Positions 1-8,185 of a stretch of 64,000 nucleotides of DNA are shown piece after piece; positions within the stretch are counted from its first letter, which is position 1; each line of letters begins with the position of its first letter. A model generated the notes under the pieces. The model searched no databases and had not been told where the DNA came from. It was given only the letters and a program-made list of their open reading frames with translations. Location of the stretch: the NCBI RefSeq assembly GCF_000349845.1, contig NC_020829.1, positions 682,001 through 746,000 of the forward strand, given 5' to 3'. Position numbers and translations under genes: made by a program. This stretch comes from Pseudomonas sp. ATCC 13867 (lineage in GTDB: Bacteria; Pseudomonadota; Gammaproteobacteria; Pseudomonadales; Pseudomonadaceae).

Positions 1-1
1 G

Positions 2-478
2 TACTACCTGGATTTCTATCGCCGCGAGCATGCTCTGCAACCGGCGATCTTCCGCTTCTTCAACGTCTACGGGCCGCGCCAGGACCCATCGTCGCCCTAC
101 TCGGGCGTAATCAGCATCTTCGCCCAGCGCGCCGAACAGGGCCTGCCGATCACCGTGTTCGGCGATGGCGAGCAGACCCGCGATTTCATCTATGTCGGCG
201 ACCTGGTCAAGCTGCTGGTGCAGGCTTTGCTGGCCGAGGGCGTGGCGGAGTCGGCGATCAATGTCGGACTGGATCAATCCACCAGCCTGAAGCAACTGCT
301 GGCCGAAATCGGCAAGCTCACCGGCGGGCTGCCGCAGATCACCTACCAGCCGGCGCGCCCCGGCGATATCCGCCACTCGCGCGCGGACAACCGCCGGCTG
401 CTGGCGCGCTACAGTCTGGACGCGCCCACGCCGCTGGCGGAAGGCCTCGCCCAACTGATCACCACCAGGGTTTGTTGA
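2..478 (+). CDS. NAD-dependent epimerase/dehydratase, 3' part only
   Basis: The reading frame is open from the window edge, so the N-terminal Rossmann fold and the YxxxK catalytic motif lie upstream. What remains is the C-terminal part of an extended-SDR sugar epimerase: RFFNVYGPRQDP, then GDGEQTRDFIYVGDL, both typical of UDP-glucose/UDP-N-acetylglucosamine 4-epimerase-like enzymes. The exact sugar nucleotide cannot be told from this fragment. The stop at 476-478 overlaps by 20 bp the 3' end of the convergent SirB-like gene. In P. aeruginosa an epimerase gene also lies next to oprG. Confidence 0.9.
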   Translation, partial: YYLDFYRREHALQPAIFRFFNVYGPRQDPSSPYSGVISIFAQRAEQGLPITVFGDGEQTRDFIYVGDLVKLLVQALLAEGVAESAINVGLDQSTSLKQLLAEIGKLTGGLPQITYQPARPGDIRHSRADNRRLLARYSLDAPTPLAEGLAQLITTRVC

Positions 479-815
479 TCGCCAGCAGGAAGATGCCGGA
501 CAGCGAACCCAGTGCCAGGACGCTGAACAGCGCCTTGCGCGGCTTCGAGGCGCTGCGCAGGGCGAAGGCCGCCAGCACGATGTAGAGCACCAGCAGGCCG
601 ATCTTGGCCTGTAGCCAGACCGGCAGCGGCCAGGGCATCGCCAGGTGTACCAGGCCCAGGGCACTGAGCAGCAGCAGGGTATCGATCAGGTGCGGCAGGC
701 CACGCTGCCAGCCCGAGGGACGCTTGTCCCACCAGCTCAGGCCCAGGCGCAGGAGGAAAAGCAGAGTGCTGATGATCGCGAGGCTGACGTGCAGTGCTTT
801 GAGTTCGAGGTACAT
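459..815 (-). CDS. SirB2-family inner membrane protein
   Basis: A protein of 118 residues with four hydrophobic stretches and few charges, beginning MYLELKALHVSLAI and ending AINKPWW. This length and the early LKxLH segment fit the SirB family, whose biochemical role is not established. It is convergent with the upstream epimerase and overlaps its last 20 bp. It is tandem with oprG, but a strong terminator after oprG separates them, so it probably has its own promoter in the 60-bp gap. Confidence 0.75.
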   Translation of the reverse strand: MYLELKALHVSLAIISTLLFLLRLGLSWWDKRPSGWQRGLPHLIDTLLLLSALGLVHLAMPWPLPVWLQAKIGLLVLYIVLAAFALRSASKPRKALFSVLALGSLSGIFLLAINKPWW

Positions 816-830
816 ACCGGTTCCCTAAAA

Positions 831-858
831 ACGAAAAAGGCGCCCTTGGGCGCCTTCT
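831..858 (-). terminator. Rho-independent terminator of oprG
   Basis: A perfect 8-bp stem (837-844 with 849-856, AAGGCGCC/GGCGCCTT) with a 4-nt loop. On the minus strand it is followed by a T-rich run (TTTTCGTTTTT). It lies 17 bp after the oprG stop. Confidence 0.9.
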
Positions 859-872
859 TCACGATTGCTCCG

Positions 873-1592
873 TTAGAAACGGTAGCCGAAACCGACCATG
901 TAAACCCAGGGGTCGACGTCAACATCGACCTTGGTCTTCTGCACGCCTAGTGCAGTGGGGCCGTCGACGCTGGCCTTGGTGTCGATATCCATGTACCAGA
1001 CCGCGGCGTTGACGAAGGCGTGTTCGTTGAGCATGTAGTCCATGCCCAGCTCGGCGGCCAGGCCCCAGGAGTCCTGCAGCTTCAGGTTGCTGAAACCCTG
1101 GTCCTTGCGGTTGCCGGCCAGGTCTTCGTCGAAGAAGGTGGTGTAGTTCACACCCAGGCCACCGTAGGGCTGGAAGGCGGAGCTGGTACCACCCAGGGGG
1201 TAGTACTGCAGCAGTACGGTCGGCGGCAGTTGCTTGATGTCAGCCAGCTTGCCGTCCAGGCCGGACAGGCCGGTGGCCTTGTTCAGGCCCTTGACGTCCA
1301 CCTGGTGGCTGAACGGAGTGGCGGCGACCAGTTCGACGCCGATCTTGTCGGTGAGCAGGTAGGCGAAGGTCAGGCCCAGCTGGGTATCGCTGTTGACGGT
1401 AGCCTTGGTGCCGCTGACCTTGGCGCCGTCGAGCTTGATATCGGAACTGCTGTCGTCCGGTGCAACGGTGGCGATACCGCCGCGGACGAGGAAGTCCCCC
1501 GCCTTGTGTCCGCGGATGTCCGCAGCCTGGGCCACGACGGGCGTTGCGACGGCGAGTGCAAGAAGCGAGGTGGTGAGCCAGGGCTTGCGCAT
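873..1592 (-). CDS. oprG: Outer membrane protein OprG (OmpW family)
   Basis: An eight-stranded OmpW-family beta barrel for small hydrophobic molecules in the outer membrane. The chain is 239 residues: a signal peptide (MRKPWLTTSLLALAVATP... to AQA), then ADIRGHKAGDFLVRGG, a central LADIKQLPPTVLLQYYP segment and a C-terminal VYMVGFGYRF ending in aromatic Phe, as barrels of this type do. The ATG at 1592 is preferred over the in-frame ATG at 1604 because GGAG sits just upstream of it and the signal peptide then has the usual length. It is monocistronic between an ANR-type promoter and a terminator. The match to P. aeruginosa OprG is strong over the whole length. Confidence 0.96.
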   Translation of the reverse strand: MRKPWLTTSLLALAVATPVVAQAADIRGHKAGDFLVRGGIATVAPDDSSSDIKLDGAKVSGTKATVNSDTQLGLTFAYLLTDKIGVELVAATPFSHQVDVKGLNKATGLSGLDGKLADIKQLPPTVLLQYYPLGGTSSAFQPYGGLGVNYTTFFDEDLAGNRKDQGFSNLKLQDSWGLAAELGMDYMLNEHAFVNAAVWYMDIDTKASVDGPTALGVQKTKVDVDVDPWVYMVGFGYRF

Positions 1593-1634
1593 GATGAGCT
1601 CCATATCTCTTTGGTATAAGTGTTGGTGCCTCGA

Positions 1635-1675
1635 ATAGTAGATAGTGCTAAAAGCTCACCTTTGACCTGGCTCAA
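1635..1675 (-). promoter_or_regulatory. ANR (FNR-type) box and -10 of oprG
   Basis: TTGA-N6-TCAA at 1662-1675 is a perfect ANR/FNR dyad. On the minus strand a -10-like TACTAT lies at 1640-1635. A start near 1628 would place the dyad centre about 41 bp upstream, the class II activator position. ANR control of oprG is known in P. aeruginosa, so the anaerobic induction call is site plus precedent. Confidence 0.8.
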
Positions 1676-1725
1676 TAAAGCCCGCAGGATTTGTAGGATA
1701 TCGGGGTGCGGCGAAGCGTCGCGCC

Positions 1726-2247
1726 TTATTCGCCGGTGTACTCGTAGGGTTCGATGCGACTCGCCTGCATCTGGTAGCCCGCCTCCGCCAGGTCGCTTTC
1801 CACGGCCTTCACGCTGAGCGTGCCGATGATCCAGAACGGCTGGTACAACTCATCCACCTTCACCCCCTTGCCGCCTCGAACATAGACGATCTGGTTCGAC
1901 GGCGGAGCTGGCACGTGGATGCAGGCGCCGTAGTAGGGCACCAACAGGAAGTCGCGCACGGTCTGGCCATCTTCCTCCATTTCCAGAGGCACGATGTAGC
2001 CCGGTATTTTCACTTCGTGGCCGTCCAACTGCTGTACCACGGGTGCGTTGGGTATCTGCTGCTTCACCGCCGGGCCACTCTCCGAATTGAGTACATCGGA
2101 AAGCTTGGACATATCGTGCAGTGGCACCGGCGGCGGGGGCGGCGGTGCGCCTTCGGGGATCAGCTCGGGCCAGGTGAGTTCACGCGGCGTGCCTGCCCAG
2201 GTGGCGAAGCTGGTCAGCATCAGCAGCAGGAAAAGCAGGCGGCGCAT
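1726..2247 (-). CDS. DUF3299 periplasmic protein of the Zur-type operon
   Basis: 173 residues with a signal peptide (MRRLLFLLLMLTSFATWA). A proline run (PPPPPPVP) follows, then the DUF3299 core with KIPGYIVPLE and YYGACIHVPAPPSNQIVYV. The Cys and His of GACIHVP are conserved-looking and could bind metal, but this is inference. It is the last gene of a four-gene run (zrgA-like, ATPase, permease, DUF3299) and starts 9 bp after the permease stop, so it is probably the periplasmic partner of that transporter. No enzymatic activity can be assigned. Confidence 0.85.
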   Translation of the reverse strand: MRRLLFLLLMLTSFATWAGTPRELTWPELIPEGAPPPPPPVPLHDMSKLSDVLNSESGPAVKQQIPNAPVVQQLDGHEVKIPGYIVPLEMEEDGQTVRDFLLVPYYGACIHVPAPPSNQIVYVRGGKGVKVDELYQPFWIIGTLSVKAVESDLAEAGYQMQASRIEPYEYTGE

Positions 2248-2256
2248 CGGGGTTCC

Positions 2257-3522
2257 TCAGAGGCGAATGGACAGCCCATCGGCCAATGACTGCCGATAGG
2301 CGCGCCACGCCGGGACACAGCCGATCAGCAGCGCGGCCAGGAGTATGCCGCCCAGCAGCGCTCCTTCATAGGTACTGGGCGGCGTCAGCGGCAGGAAGAT
2401 TCCGTAGCTGGCCTGCACGTAGCCCTGGCTGGCGGCGATGCCGGCGTAGAGCAGCCCGACACCCAGCGCCACGCCCGCCAGCGCCAGGGCGAAGGCCTCG
2501 GCCACCAGCAGCCCGAAGATGTGCCAGGGCCGCGCGCCCACCGAGCGCAGGATGGCCATCTCGCGGCGGCGTTCGTTGAGGCTGGTGAGGATCGCCGTGA
2601 GCATGCCGATCAGGCCGGTCAGCACGACGAACAGCGAGACCACGAACAGCGCCTTCTCCGCCGTGCCCATCAGGCCCCACAACTCTTGCAGCGCCACGCC
2701 CGGCAGGATCGCCATCAGCGGCTCGCCGCCGTACTCGTTGATCTGTCGCTGCAGGGTGAAGGTCGCGACCTTGCTCTTCAGGCCGAGCAGGAAGGCGGTG
2801 ATCGCCTTGGGTTGCAGGTCCATGCCGCGCGCCTGATCCTCGCTGACGCGCGCGGCGCCGCGTGCCGGGACACCGTTCTGCCAGTCGACGTGCAGCGCCT
2901 CCATGCCCTGCAGCGAGATGTGCAGGGTGCGGTCCACCGGCGTGCCGGTGCGCTTGAGGATACCGACCACGGTGAACGGCTTGTCGTCGTGCTGCACCAG
3001 GCTGATGGTGCTGACGCCGTGGGCCAGGACGATCCTGTCGCCCAGCTTGTAATGCAGGGCCTGCGCGACTTCCGCGCCGAGCACCACGTCGAACAGGTCC
3101 TGGCCGAACGGCCGACCCTCGGCGAGTTCCAGCGTCTGCCCACGGCCGAAGCGGTAGTGCTCGAAGTAGCCGGTGTCGGTGCCCATGACGCGGTAGCCGC
3201 GGTGCGAATCGCCCAGGGAAATCGGGATGGCCCATTTCACCAGCGGGCTGTGGGTGACGGTTTCGTAGCTTTCCCAGCGGATGTTGTTGGTGGCGTTGCC
3301 GATGCGGAACACCGAGTAGAGCAGCAGGTTCACCGAGCCCGAGCGTGCACCGACGATCAGGTCGGTGCCGGAGATGGTGCTGGCGAAGCTGGCCTTGGCC
3401 TCGGTGCGCACGCGCTCCACCGCCAGCAGCAGGCAGGCGGAGAGGGCGATGGCGAAGATGGTCAGCAGCGCGGTGAAGCGGCGGTTGGACAGGCTGGCGA
3501 GCGCCAGGCGCAACAGGTACAT
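2257..3522 (-). CDS. FtsX/MacB-like ABC transporter permease
   Basis: 421 residues with the MacB/LolC layout: one N-terminal membrane helix (RFTALLTIFAIALSACLLLAV), a large periplasmic domain of about 220 residues, then three C-terminal helices of the FtsX domain around VSLFVVLTGLIGMLTAILTS and ILRSVGARPWHIFGLL. The ATG at 3522 is chosen because it lies 2 bp after the ATPase stop and begins MYLLRLALASL, typical of this family; the frame stays open further upstream inside the ATPase gene. It pairs with the adjacent ATPase. Such permeases usually transmit mechanical force to periplasmic proteins rather than move ions through a channel. Confidence 0.9.
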   Translation of the reverse strand: MYLLRLALASLSNRRFTALLTIFAIALSACLLLAVERVRTEAKASFASTISGTDLIVGARSGSVNLLLYSVFRIGNATNNIRWESYETVTHSPLVKWAIPISLGDSHRGYRVMGTDTGYFEHYRFGRGQTLELAEGRPFGQDLFDVVLGAEVAQALHYKLGDRIVLAHGVSTISLVQHDDKPFTVVGILKRTGTPVDRTLHISLQGMEALHVDWQNGVPARGAARVSEDQARGMDLQPKAITAFLLGLKSKVATFTLQRQINEYGGEPLMAILPGVALQELWGLMGTAEKALFVVSLFVVLTGLIGMLTAILTSLNERRREMAILRSVGARPWHIFGLLVAEAFALALAGVALGVGLLYAGIAASQGYVQASYGIFLPLTPPSTYEGALLGGILLAALLIGCVPAWRAYRQSLADGLSIRL

Positions 3523-3524
3523 GC

Positions 3525-4232
3525 TCAGATTCCCGGAGCGCGGGCGGCGCGGTTGAGGTCGGTCAGCGACAGGCTGCGATCGAACAGGGGCGCCAGGCTC
3601 TGGTCGTGGCTGACGAACAGCAGGCTGGCGCCGGCCTCGCGGCATTCGGCGAACAGCAATTGGAGGAAGGCTTCGCGGGCGTCGGCGTCCAGCGCCGAGG
3701 TCGGCTCGTCGGCGATCACCAGTTCCGGCTGGCCGATCAGTGCGCGGGCGGCGGCGACGCGCTGCTGCTGGCCGATCGACAGGCTGTCGGCGCGGCGCTC
3801 GATCAGCGCCGCATCGCCCAGGTCGAGGTGCCCCAGCAGTGCTTCGGCGGCCTTGGCCACGCTGCCGTGGCGCAGGGTCGCGCGCTCGGCGCGGCTGTGG
3901 GAGAAGTGGCAGGGCAGTTCGACGTTCTCCCGCACCGAGAGGAACGGCAGCAGGTTGAACTGCTGGAAGATGTAGCCGGTGTGGTCGACGCGAAAGTGAT
4001 CGCGGCGCGCTGACTTCATCTGCGCGATGTCCTCGCCGAGAAGCTTCACGCTGCCACGCTGGGGGCGCTGTACGCCGCCGAGCAGGCCGAGCAGGGTGGT
4101 CTTGCCGCTGCCGGACGGGCCCTTGAGGAACAGGGTCTCGCCACGGGCCAGCGCGAAGGCGGGGATGTCCAGCAGCTCCGCCTGGCCGGGCCAGGCGAAG
4201 CCGAGGTTGTCGAGTTCGAGCAGTGCGGTCAT
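3525..4232 (-). CDS. LolD/MacB-like ABC transporter ATP-binding protein
   Basis: 235 residues with a complete ABC nucleotide-binding domain: Walker A GPSGSGKTT near residue 40, Q-loop in YIFQQFNLLPFLSV, signature LSIGQQQR, Walker B LVIADEPTSALD and the H-loop FVSHDQ. It resembles LolD/MacB ATPases that drive FtsX-type permeases, which fits the adjacent permease. It starts 16 bp after the zrgA-like stop in the same operon. Confidence 0.93.
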   Translation of the reverse strand: MTALLELDNLGFAWPGQAELLDIPAFALARGETLFLKGPSGSGKTTLLGLLGGVQRPQRGSVKLLGEDIAQMKSARRDHFRVDHTGYIFQQFNLLPFLSVRENVELPCHFSHSRAERATLRHGSVAKAAEALLGHLDLGDAALIERRADSLSIGQQQRVAAARALIGQPELVIADEPTSALDADAREAFLQLLFAECREAGASLLFVSHDQSLAPLFDRSLSLTDLNRAARAPGI

Positions 4233-4248
4233 TTCGTCTGTTCGGGAA

Positions 4249-4830
4249 TCAGAAGTTCAGGGTCGGGTTGGCGGCGGTCAATTCTGCACCTTGCTGGCCG
4301 CTCGGGCCGATCAGTTGTACCTGAATCTTCTGGGTCGCCGGGAATCGCTTGAACAGCGGTGCGAAATCGAGGGTGGCAAGATCCTGCGGCTGGGCGCAGG
4401 TCAGCTGGTAGTGGGCATCGATGTCGGCGTGTTGGTGACCTTCGTGCTCGTCGTGGTCGCCATCTGCATGTTCGTGGTCATGATCGTGGTCTTCCGTCTT
4501 GGGCGCATCGCCGAACAGCGGGCTGGAGAGTTCCACCGACTGCACGCTGCACTGGGCCGAGGCGGGCAGGGCGAGCAGTTGCAGCGGCTGCTTGAGCTGG
4601 GCCTGCACGGCGGCGACCGTGGCCTTGTCGGCGTCGCTGGTGGCGGCGTGCTCGAAGCCGACGAAGTTCATCGCCGGGCTGTCCATCTCCAGCTCCAGGG
4701 TCTTGCCGTCGAGGGCGACGTTGAGCTGGGCGACGCCATGCTCGTGCTTGCCGAGGCTGCCGTGTTCATGTTCGTCGTGGGCTTGGGCGGCGATAGGCAG
4801 CAGGGCGACAGCGAGGAGCAGGGGGCGCAT
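4249..4830 (-). CDS. ZrgA-like (DUF2796) histidine-rich zinc-binding periplasmic protein
   Basis: 193 residues. A signal peptide (MRPLLLAVALLPIAAQA) exposes a mature N-terminus rich in His (HDEHEHGSLGKHEHG). A second His/Asp/Glu cluster (EDHDHDHEHADGDHDEHEGHQHAD) lies near the middle. The rest matches the DUF2796/ZrgA family of zinc-uptake-associated proteins. It heads the operon directly behind a Zur-like box, so it is probably made under zinc shortage and captures Zn2+ in the periplasm for the downstream system. In P. aeruginosa the equivalent operon (PA4063-PA4066) is reported as zinc responsive. Confidence 0.88.
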   Translation of the reverse strand: MRPLLLAVALLPIAAQAHDEHEHGSLGKHEHGVAQLNVALDGKTLELEMDSPAMNFVGFEHAATSDADKATVAAVQAQLKQPLQLLALPASAQCSVQSVELSSPLFGDAPKTEDHDHDHEHADGDHDEHEGHQHADIDAHYQLTCAQPQDLATLDFAPLFKRFPATQKIQVQLIGPSGQQGAELTAANPTLNF

Positions 4831-4857
4831 GGGAAACTCCGGTCCGTTGAATGATTT

Positions 4858-4872
4858 TGTTACGTTATAACA
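4858..4872 (-). promoter_or_regulatory. Zur-like operator
   Basis: A 15-bp imperfect palindrome, TGTTACGTTATAACA, containing GTTA-N5-TAAC half sites like gammaproteobacterial Zur boxes. It sits 28 bp upstream of the zrgA-like start. On the minus strand its TATAAC can serve as the -10 element, so repressor binding would block the promoter. Confidence 0.7.
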
Positions 4873-4959
4873 GATGAATTATTAACGCCAGCTTAGCGTG
4901 CGTTTGGCGCGCCGGCCGTGCCGTGGGAGCATGCGCGAAAGGCCGCGAGGAGAAGGGCG

Positions 4960-5313
4960 ATGCTGAGAATCAAGGGCACCATCGGCGACTGGCCGGTGGA
5001 CCTCACCGTGGAGATGGATGACGCCGACTGGGCGCGGCTGGCGCAGAACCTGCCGGCTGCCGCCGTGGCGCCGGTGGCCTCTGTCGAGCAGGCACCGGCA
5101 GCGAGCGCGCCGGTGGATCAGCTGTGGCTGGCGGCGCAGGACCTGCTGCGCCGCAGTGGCAGCAGCGAAGGGCCGCAACTGCTGGATGAGCTGGCGGCGC
5201 TGGCGGGCAGTGCCGGAGCGGCGAAGGGGCTGCTGGTGCGCCTGCGGCACAGCCCGAAGGTGAAGATCGAGGTGCGCGAGGGTGTGCAGGTGTTCAACTG
5301 GATCGAGGAGTAA
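4960..5313 (+). CDS. Conserved hypothetical protein (117 aa)
   Basis: A small acidic soluble protein: an N-terminal MLRIKGTIGDWPVDLTVEMDDADW segment, an Ala/Pro-rich linker, then a helical C-terminal half ending VRLRHSPKVKIEVREGVQVFNWIEE. There is no signal peptide or recognised domain. The ATG at 4960 is chosen over the upstream in-frame ATG at 4918 because AGGAGAAGGG precedes it. It diverges from the zinc operon and is followed by a REP pair. A similar gene lies here in P. aeruginosa. Confidence 0.8.
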   Translation: MLRIKGTIGDWPVDLTVEMDDADWARLAQNLPAAAVAPVASVEQAPAASAPVDQLWLAAQDLLRRSGSSEGPQLLDELAALAGSAGAAKGLLVRLRHSPKVKIEVREGVQVFNWIEE

Positions 5314-5322
5314 CGGCTTTTC

Positions 5323-5387
5323 GTAGGAGCGAGCTTGCTCGCGAACAGCCCGCCACGGGGTTGGTTCGCGAGCAAGCTCGCTCCTAC
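5323..5387. repeat. REP-type palindrome pair (class A)
   Basis: Two 24-nt units, 5323-5346 and inverted 5364-5387, with core GAGCGAGCTTGCTCGCGAA and 17 bp between them. The pair folds into one long hairpin between convergent genes. Identical or near-identical units recur at 17765, 23307, 44205, 50234 and 56401. Confidence 0.93.
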
Positions 5388-5410
5388 AAGGGCGGTTCCG
5401 CCGCAGGGGA

Positions 5411-6280
5411 TCAGTAGAGGACGTTCGCCAGCTTGCGGCGATAGGCGATCACCAGCGGGTGGTCGTTGCCCAGCAGGTCGAACACCTGGACCAGCGTCTT
5501 GCGCGGCAGGTCCTCGCCGTAGCTGCGGTTGCGCACGAACAGCTTGAGCAGGGCGTCCAGCGCCGCCTCGTACTGCTGGCGGGCCAGTTGCTGGACGGCC
5601 AGTTGGTACGTGGCTTCGTCGTCGTTGACGTCGGCAGCCAGGCGGGTCTTCAGCGTGGCAGCGTCCGGGAGGCCTTCGGCCTGGCGGAGGAAGGTCAGCT
5701 GGGCCTTGGCGGCGGCCAGCGCCTGCTTGTGATCGTCGCTCTTCACCGCGCCGAGCACGGTTTCGGCTTCGCCCAGTTCGCCGCGCTCGGCGAGGCAGCG
5801 GGCATAGAGGATCAGTGCGGCGGCGTTGCTGTTGTCTTCGCCCAGCAGGGCTTTCAACTGGGCTTCGGCCTCGGCGAAGCGACCCTCGCTGAAGGCGGCC
5901 TGCGCCAGTTCCAGCGGGTCGGCGGCCGCCGGAGCCGGAGGCTGCACGTGCTGTTCGAGCATCTGGCGGATCGCCGATTCGGGCTGCGCGCCGGCGAAGC
6001 CGTCCACCGGCTGGCCGTCCTTGAACAGCACCACGGTGGGCAGGCTGCGGATGCCGAAGCGCATCACGATGTCCTGCTCGACGTCGCAGTTGACCTTGGC
6101 CAGCAGCAGCTCGCCCCGGTAGGACTCGGTGATCTGCGCCAGCAGCGGCATCAGCGCCTTGCACGGGGCACACCAGTCGGCCCAGAAGTCCACCAGGACC
6201 GGCTTGTGGAAGGAGTTCTCGATGACCACCTGATCGAAGTTGGCGATCGAGGCGTCGAAGATGTAGGGCGTATCGCTCAT
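5411..6280 (-). CDS. ybbN: YbbN/CnoX-type thioredoxin with TPR tail
   Basis: 289 residues. Residues 1-110 form a thioredoxin fold with active site WCAPC (Cys37, Cys40). The remainder is a set of TPR-like helical repeats (LAQAAFSEGRFAEAEAQLKALL and later units), which is the co-chaperone layout of YbbN/CnoX. Unlike E. coli CnoX, which lacks one Cys of the pair, both are present here, so redox activity is possible. The ATG at 6280 (MSDTPYIF) is chosen over an upstream TTG. The gene is monocistronic between repeats. Confidence 0.9.
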   Translation of the reverse strand: MSDTPYIFDASIANFDQVVIENSFHKPVLVDFWADWCAPCKALMPLLAQITESYRGELLLAKVNCDVEQDIVMRFGIRSLPTVVLFKDGQPVDGFAGAQPESAIRQMLEQHVQPPAPAAADPLELAQAAFSEGRFAEAEAQLKALLGEDNSNAAALILYARCLAERGELGEAETVLGAVKSDDHKQALAAAKAQLTFLRQAEGLPDAATLKTRLAADVNDDEATYQLAVQQLARQQYEAALDALLKLFVRNRSYGEDLPRKTLVQVFDLLGNDHPLVIAYRRKLANVLY

Positions 6281-6392
6281 GGGCAATCTCGGGCGAGTGG
6301 GGCGATGGGGTGGTTGCCACTATAAGTGGGGGCGCTCTTTTACGGAAACAACCTCCGGTTGGCGGGCGGCGTGGACGGGCTTTGCCCGCCTT

Positions 6393-6464
6393 TCGCGGAC
6401 GGAGTCCGCTCCTGCGCGAGCAACGATGTTCCCCGTTACCCGCAGGAGCGGACTCCGTCCGCGA
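6393..6464. repeat. REP-type palindrome pair (class B)
   Basis: Units 6393-6416 and inverted 6441-6464 share the core GCGGACGGAGTCCGCTCC. The sequence differs from class A but has the same paired layout and tail position. Class B also occurs near 50339 and at 62648-62716. Confidence 0.9.
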
Positions 6465-6479
6465 TAAGGCCGCGAGAGG

Positions 6480-7136
6480 CTAGCCGCGCCGCGCGTGATA
6501 CAGGCTGACGTGCCTGAATTCCGCCGGCTCCGCCAGATCCGGCCAGGTGCAGCCGTCGAGGATCGCCAGACGCTGATACAGCGGGTGGCTGAAGTCGCGG
6601 ACCCGCGAGTCGGCCACCAGGGCTTCGCGGCCACGGCTGAGGAAGGCGTCCAGCAGCGGCAGGTTGGCGCGGTCGTAGAGCACGTCGGCGACGATGATCA
6701 GGTCGAAGCGGTCGATCTCCTTGAAGAAATCGTCCGAGTAGCTCAGCTCCACGCCGTTCAGTTCGGCGTTGGCGCGGCAGGCTTGCAGCGCCAGCGGGTC
6801 GAGGTCGCAGGCCACCACTTCGGCGGCGCCGGCTTTCGCGGCGGCGATGGCGGCGATGCCGGAGCCCGCGCCGAAATCCAGCACGCGCTTGCCGCGCACC
6901 CATTCCGGCTTGTCGGCCAGCCAGTGCGCCAGCACCAGGCCGCTGGCCCAGCAGAAGCACCAGTAGGGCGGCTCTTCGAGAATGCGCCGGGTTTCGTCCG
7001 GGCTGAAGGCGCGGTCCATGTTCTGCGCGTCGATCAGCCAGAGATCGATGTCGGTGCCGGGCAGGCGCTCGGCCACCAGGCGGGCGTCGCCCAGCAGTTC
7101 GCTCAGGGCCTGTTGCAGTTGCCGGGGCGCGCTCAT
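6480..7136 (-). CDS. Class I SAM-dependent methyltransferase
   Basis: 218 residues with motif [17 protein letters not shown] and the acidic end of strand beta-2 in [11 protein letters not shown]. This fits the nicotinamide N-methylase/ETFB-lysine methyltransferase-like group of small protein methyltransferases. [13 protein letters not shown] before motif I is typical of that group. The substrate is not predictable. It overlaps the upstream lipoprotein gene by 4 bp (ATGA), so the two are probably translated together. Confidence 0.85.
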   Translation of the reverse strand: MSAPRQLQQALSELLGDARLVAERLPGTDIDLWLIDAQNMDRAFSPDETRRILEEPPYWCFCWASGLVLAHWLADKPEWVRGKRVLDFGAGSGIAAIAAAKAGAAEVVACDLDPLALQACRANAELNGVELSYSDDFFKEIDRFDLIIVADVLYDRANLPLLDAFLSRGREALVADSRVRDFSHPLYQRLAILDGCTWPDLAEPAEFRHVSLYHARRG

Positions 7137-7582
7137 GGTGCACGCTCCAGACGCAACTCGCCCAGGGCGCGGGTTTCCGGCCGGGTGATGCGCACCGGTG
7201 GCAGACGCCAGGCCAACTGGCCGGATTGCGAGACGCGGCCATGCAGCTCGACGCGGGCGTTGGCCGGGAAGGACTGCGGATTGAACACCAGGCGGAAGGG
7301 CAGGGCCTGCCCGGTGGCCAGCAGCTTTTCGCTGGAGAGCAAGCGCTGCGGGCGGTCGCGTTCATCGATCACCAGCAGCGCGAGCTCCACCTCGCCGCCA
7401 GCGGGCAGGTAGCCCTGGCTGCTGCTGAGCAGGCCGGTCAACTCGCGCATGTTGGCCGGCAGGACCGGCTCGACCACTGCGGCGCGGACAGGCGTGGTCT
7501 GCTGCGGGGGCGACGCCGGCTTGTCGCTGGAACAGGCGGCGAGCAGGGCGATGAGGGACAGGCAGAGAAGACGGGCGGACAT
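7133..7582 (-). CDS. YbaY/YscW-family lipoprotein
   Basis: 149 residues. The ATG at 7582 gives a lipoprotein signal [19 protein letters not shown] with Cys19 as the acylation site; longer forms of the frame would bury this signal. The mature part has the YbaY/YscW beta pattern ([17 protein letters not shown], then [11 protein letters not shown]), seen in small lipoproteins related to secretin pilotins. Its role is unknown. It overlaps the following methyltransferase by 4 bp. Confidence 0.8.
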   Translation of the reverse strand: MSARLLCLSLIALLAACSSDKPASPPQQTTPVRAAVVEPVLPANMRELTGLLSSSQGYLPAGGEVELALLVIDERDRPQRLLSSEKLLATGQALPFRLVFNPQSFPANARVELHGRVSQSGQLAWRLPPVRITRPETRALGELRLERAP

Positions 7583-7720
7583 GGGCGGACTCCATCGCGG
7601 CACATTTCCAGGCGGGCGCCTGTATAGCCTAAAGCGTCGGGCTTGTCTCGGGGGCCAGGGTTTCATTGGCGAAGCGATGCGCTACCATGAGCCTTTCCCT
7701 CATGCGTACAAGACCCGCCC

Positions 7721-8185
7721 ATGCATTGTCCCTTCTGCGGCGCCCACGACACCAAAGTCATCGATTCGCGCCTGGTCGCCGAGGGCGATCAGGTTCGTCG
7801 CCGCCGCGAATGCCTGGCGTGCGGTGAGCGCTTCACCACTTTCGAGACCGCCGAACTGGTGATGCCGCGCCTGATCAAGCAGGATGGCAGCCGCCAGCCG
7901 TTCGACGAGGACAAGTTGCGCGCCGGCATGCAGCGCGCGCTGGAGAAGCGCCCGGTGAGCATCGAGCGGCTGGAGGAGGCGCTGGCGCATATCAAGCACA
8001 AGCTGCGCGCCACCGGCGAGCGCGAGGTGAAGTCGCGGGTGCTGGGGGAGTTGGTGATGGCCGAGCTGGAGAAGCTCGATGAAGTCGCCTATATCCGCTT
8101 CGCCTCGGTGTACCGCCGCTTCCAGGACCTCAACGAGTTCCGCGAGGAGATCGAGCGCCTGGCCCGCGAGCCGTCGAAAGAATGA
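7721..8185 (+). CDS. nrdR: Transcriptional repressor NrdR
   Basis: 154 residues. An N-terminal zinc ribbon with Cys3, Cys6, Cys31 and Cys34 is followed by an ATP-cone domain (about residues 49-139). NrdR senses ATP/dATP and represses ribonucleotide reductase genes through NrdR boxes; none are obvious in this window. It overlaps ribD by 4 bp (ATGA), the usual nrdR-rib arrangement. Confidence 0.97.
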   Translation: MHCPFCGAHDTKVIDSRLVAEGDQVRRRRECLACGERFTTFETAELVMPRLIKQDGSRQPFDEDKLRAGMQRALEKRPVSIERLEEALAHIKHKLRATGEREVKSRVLGELVMAELEKLDEVAYIRFASVYRRFQDLNEFREEIERLAREPSKE

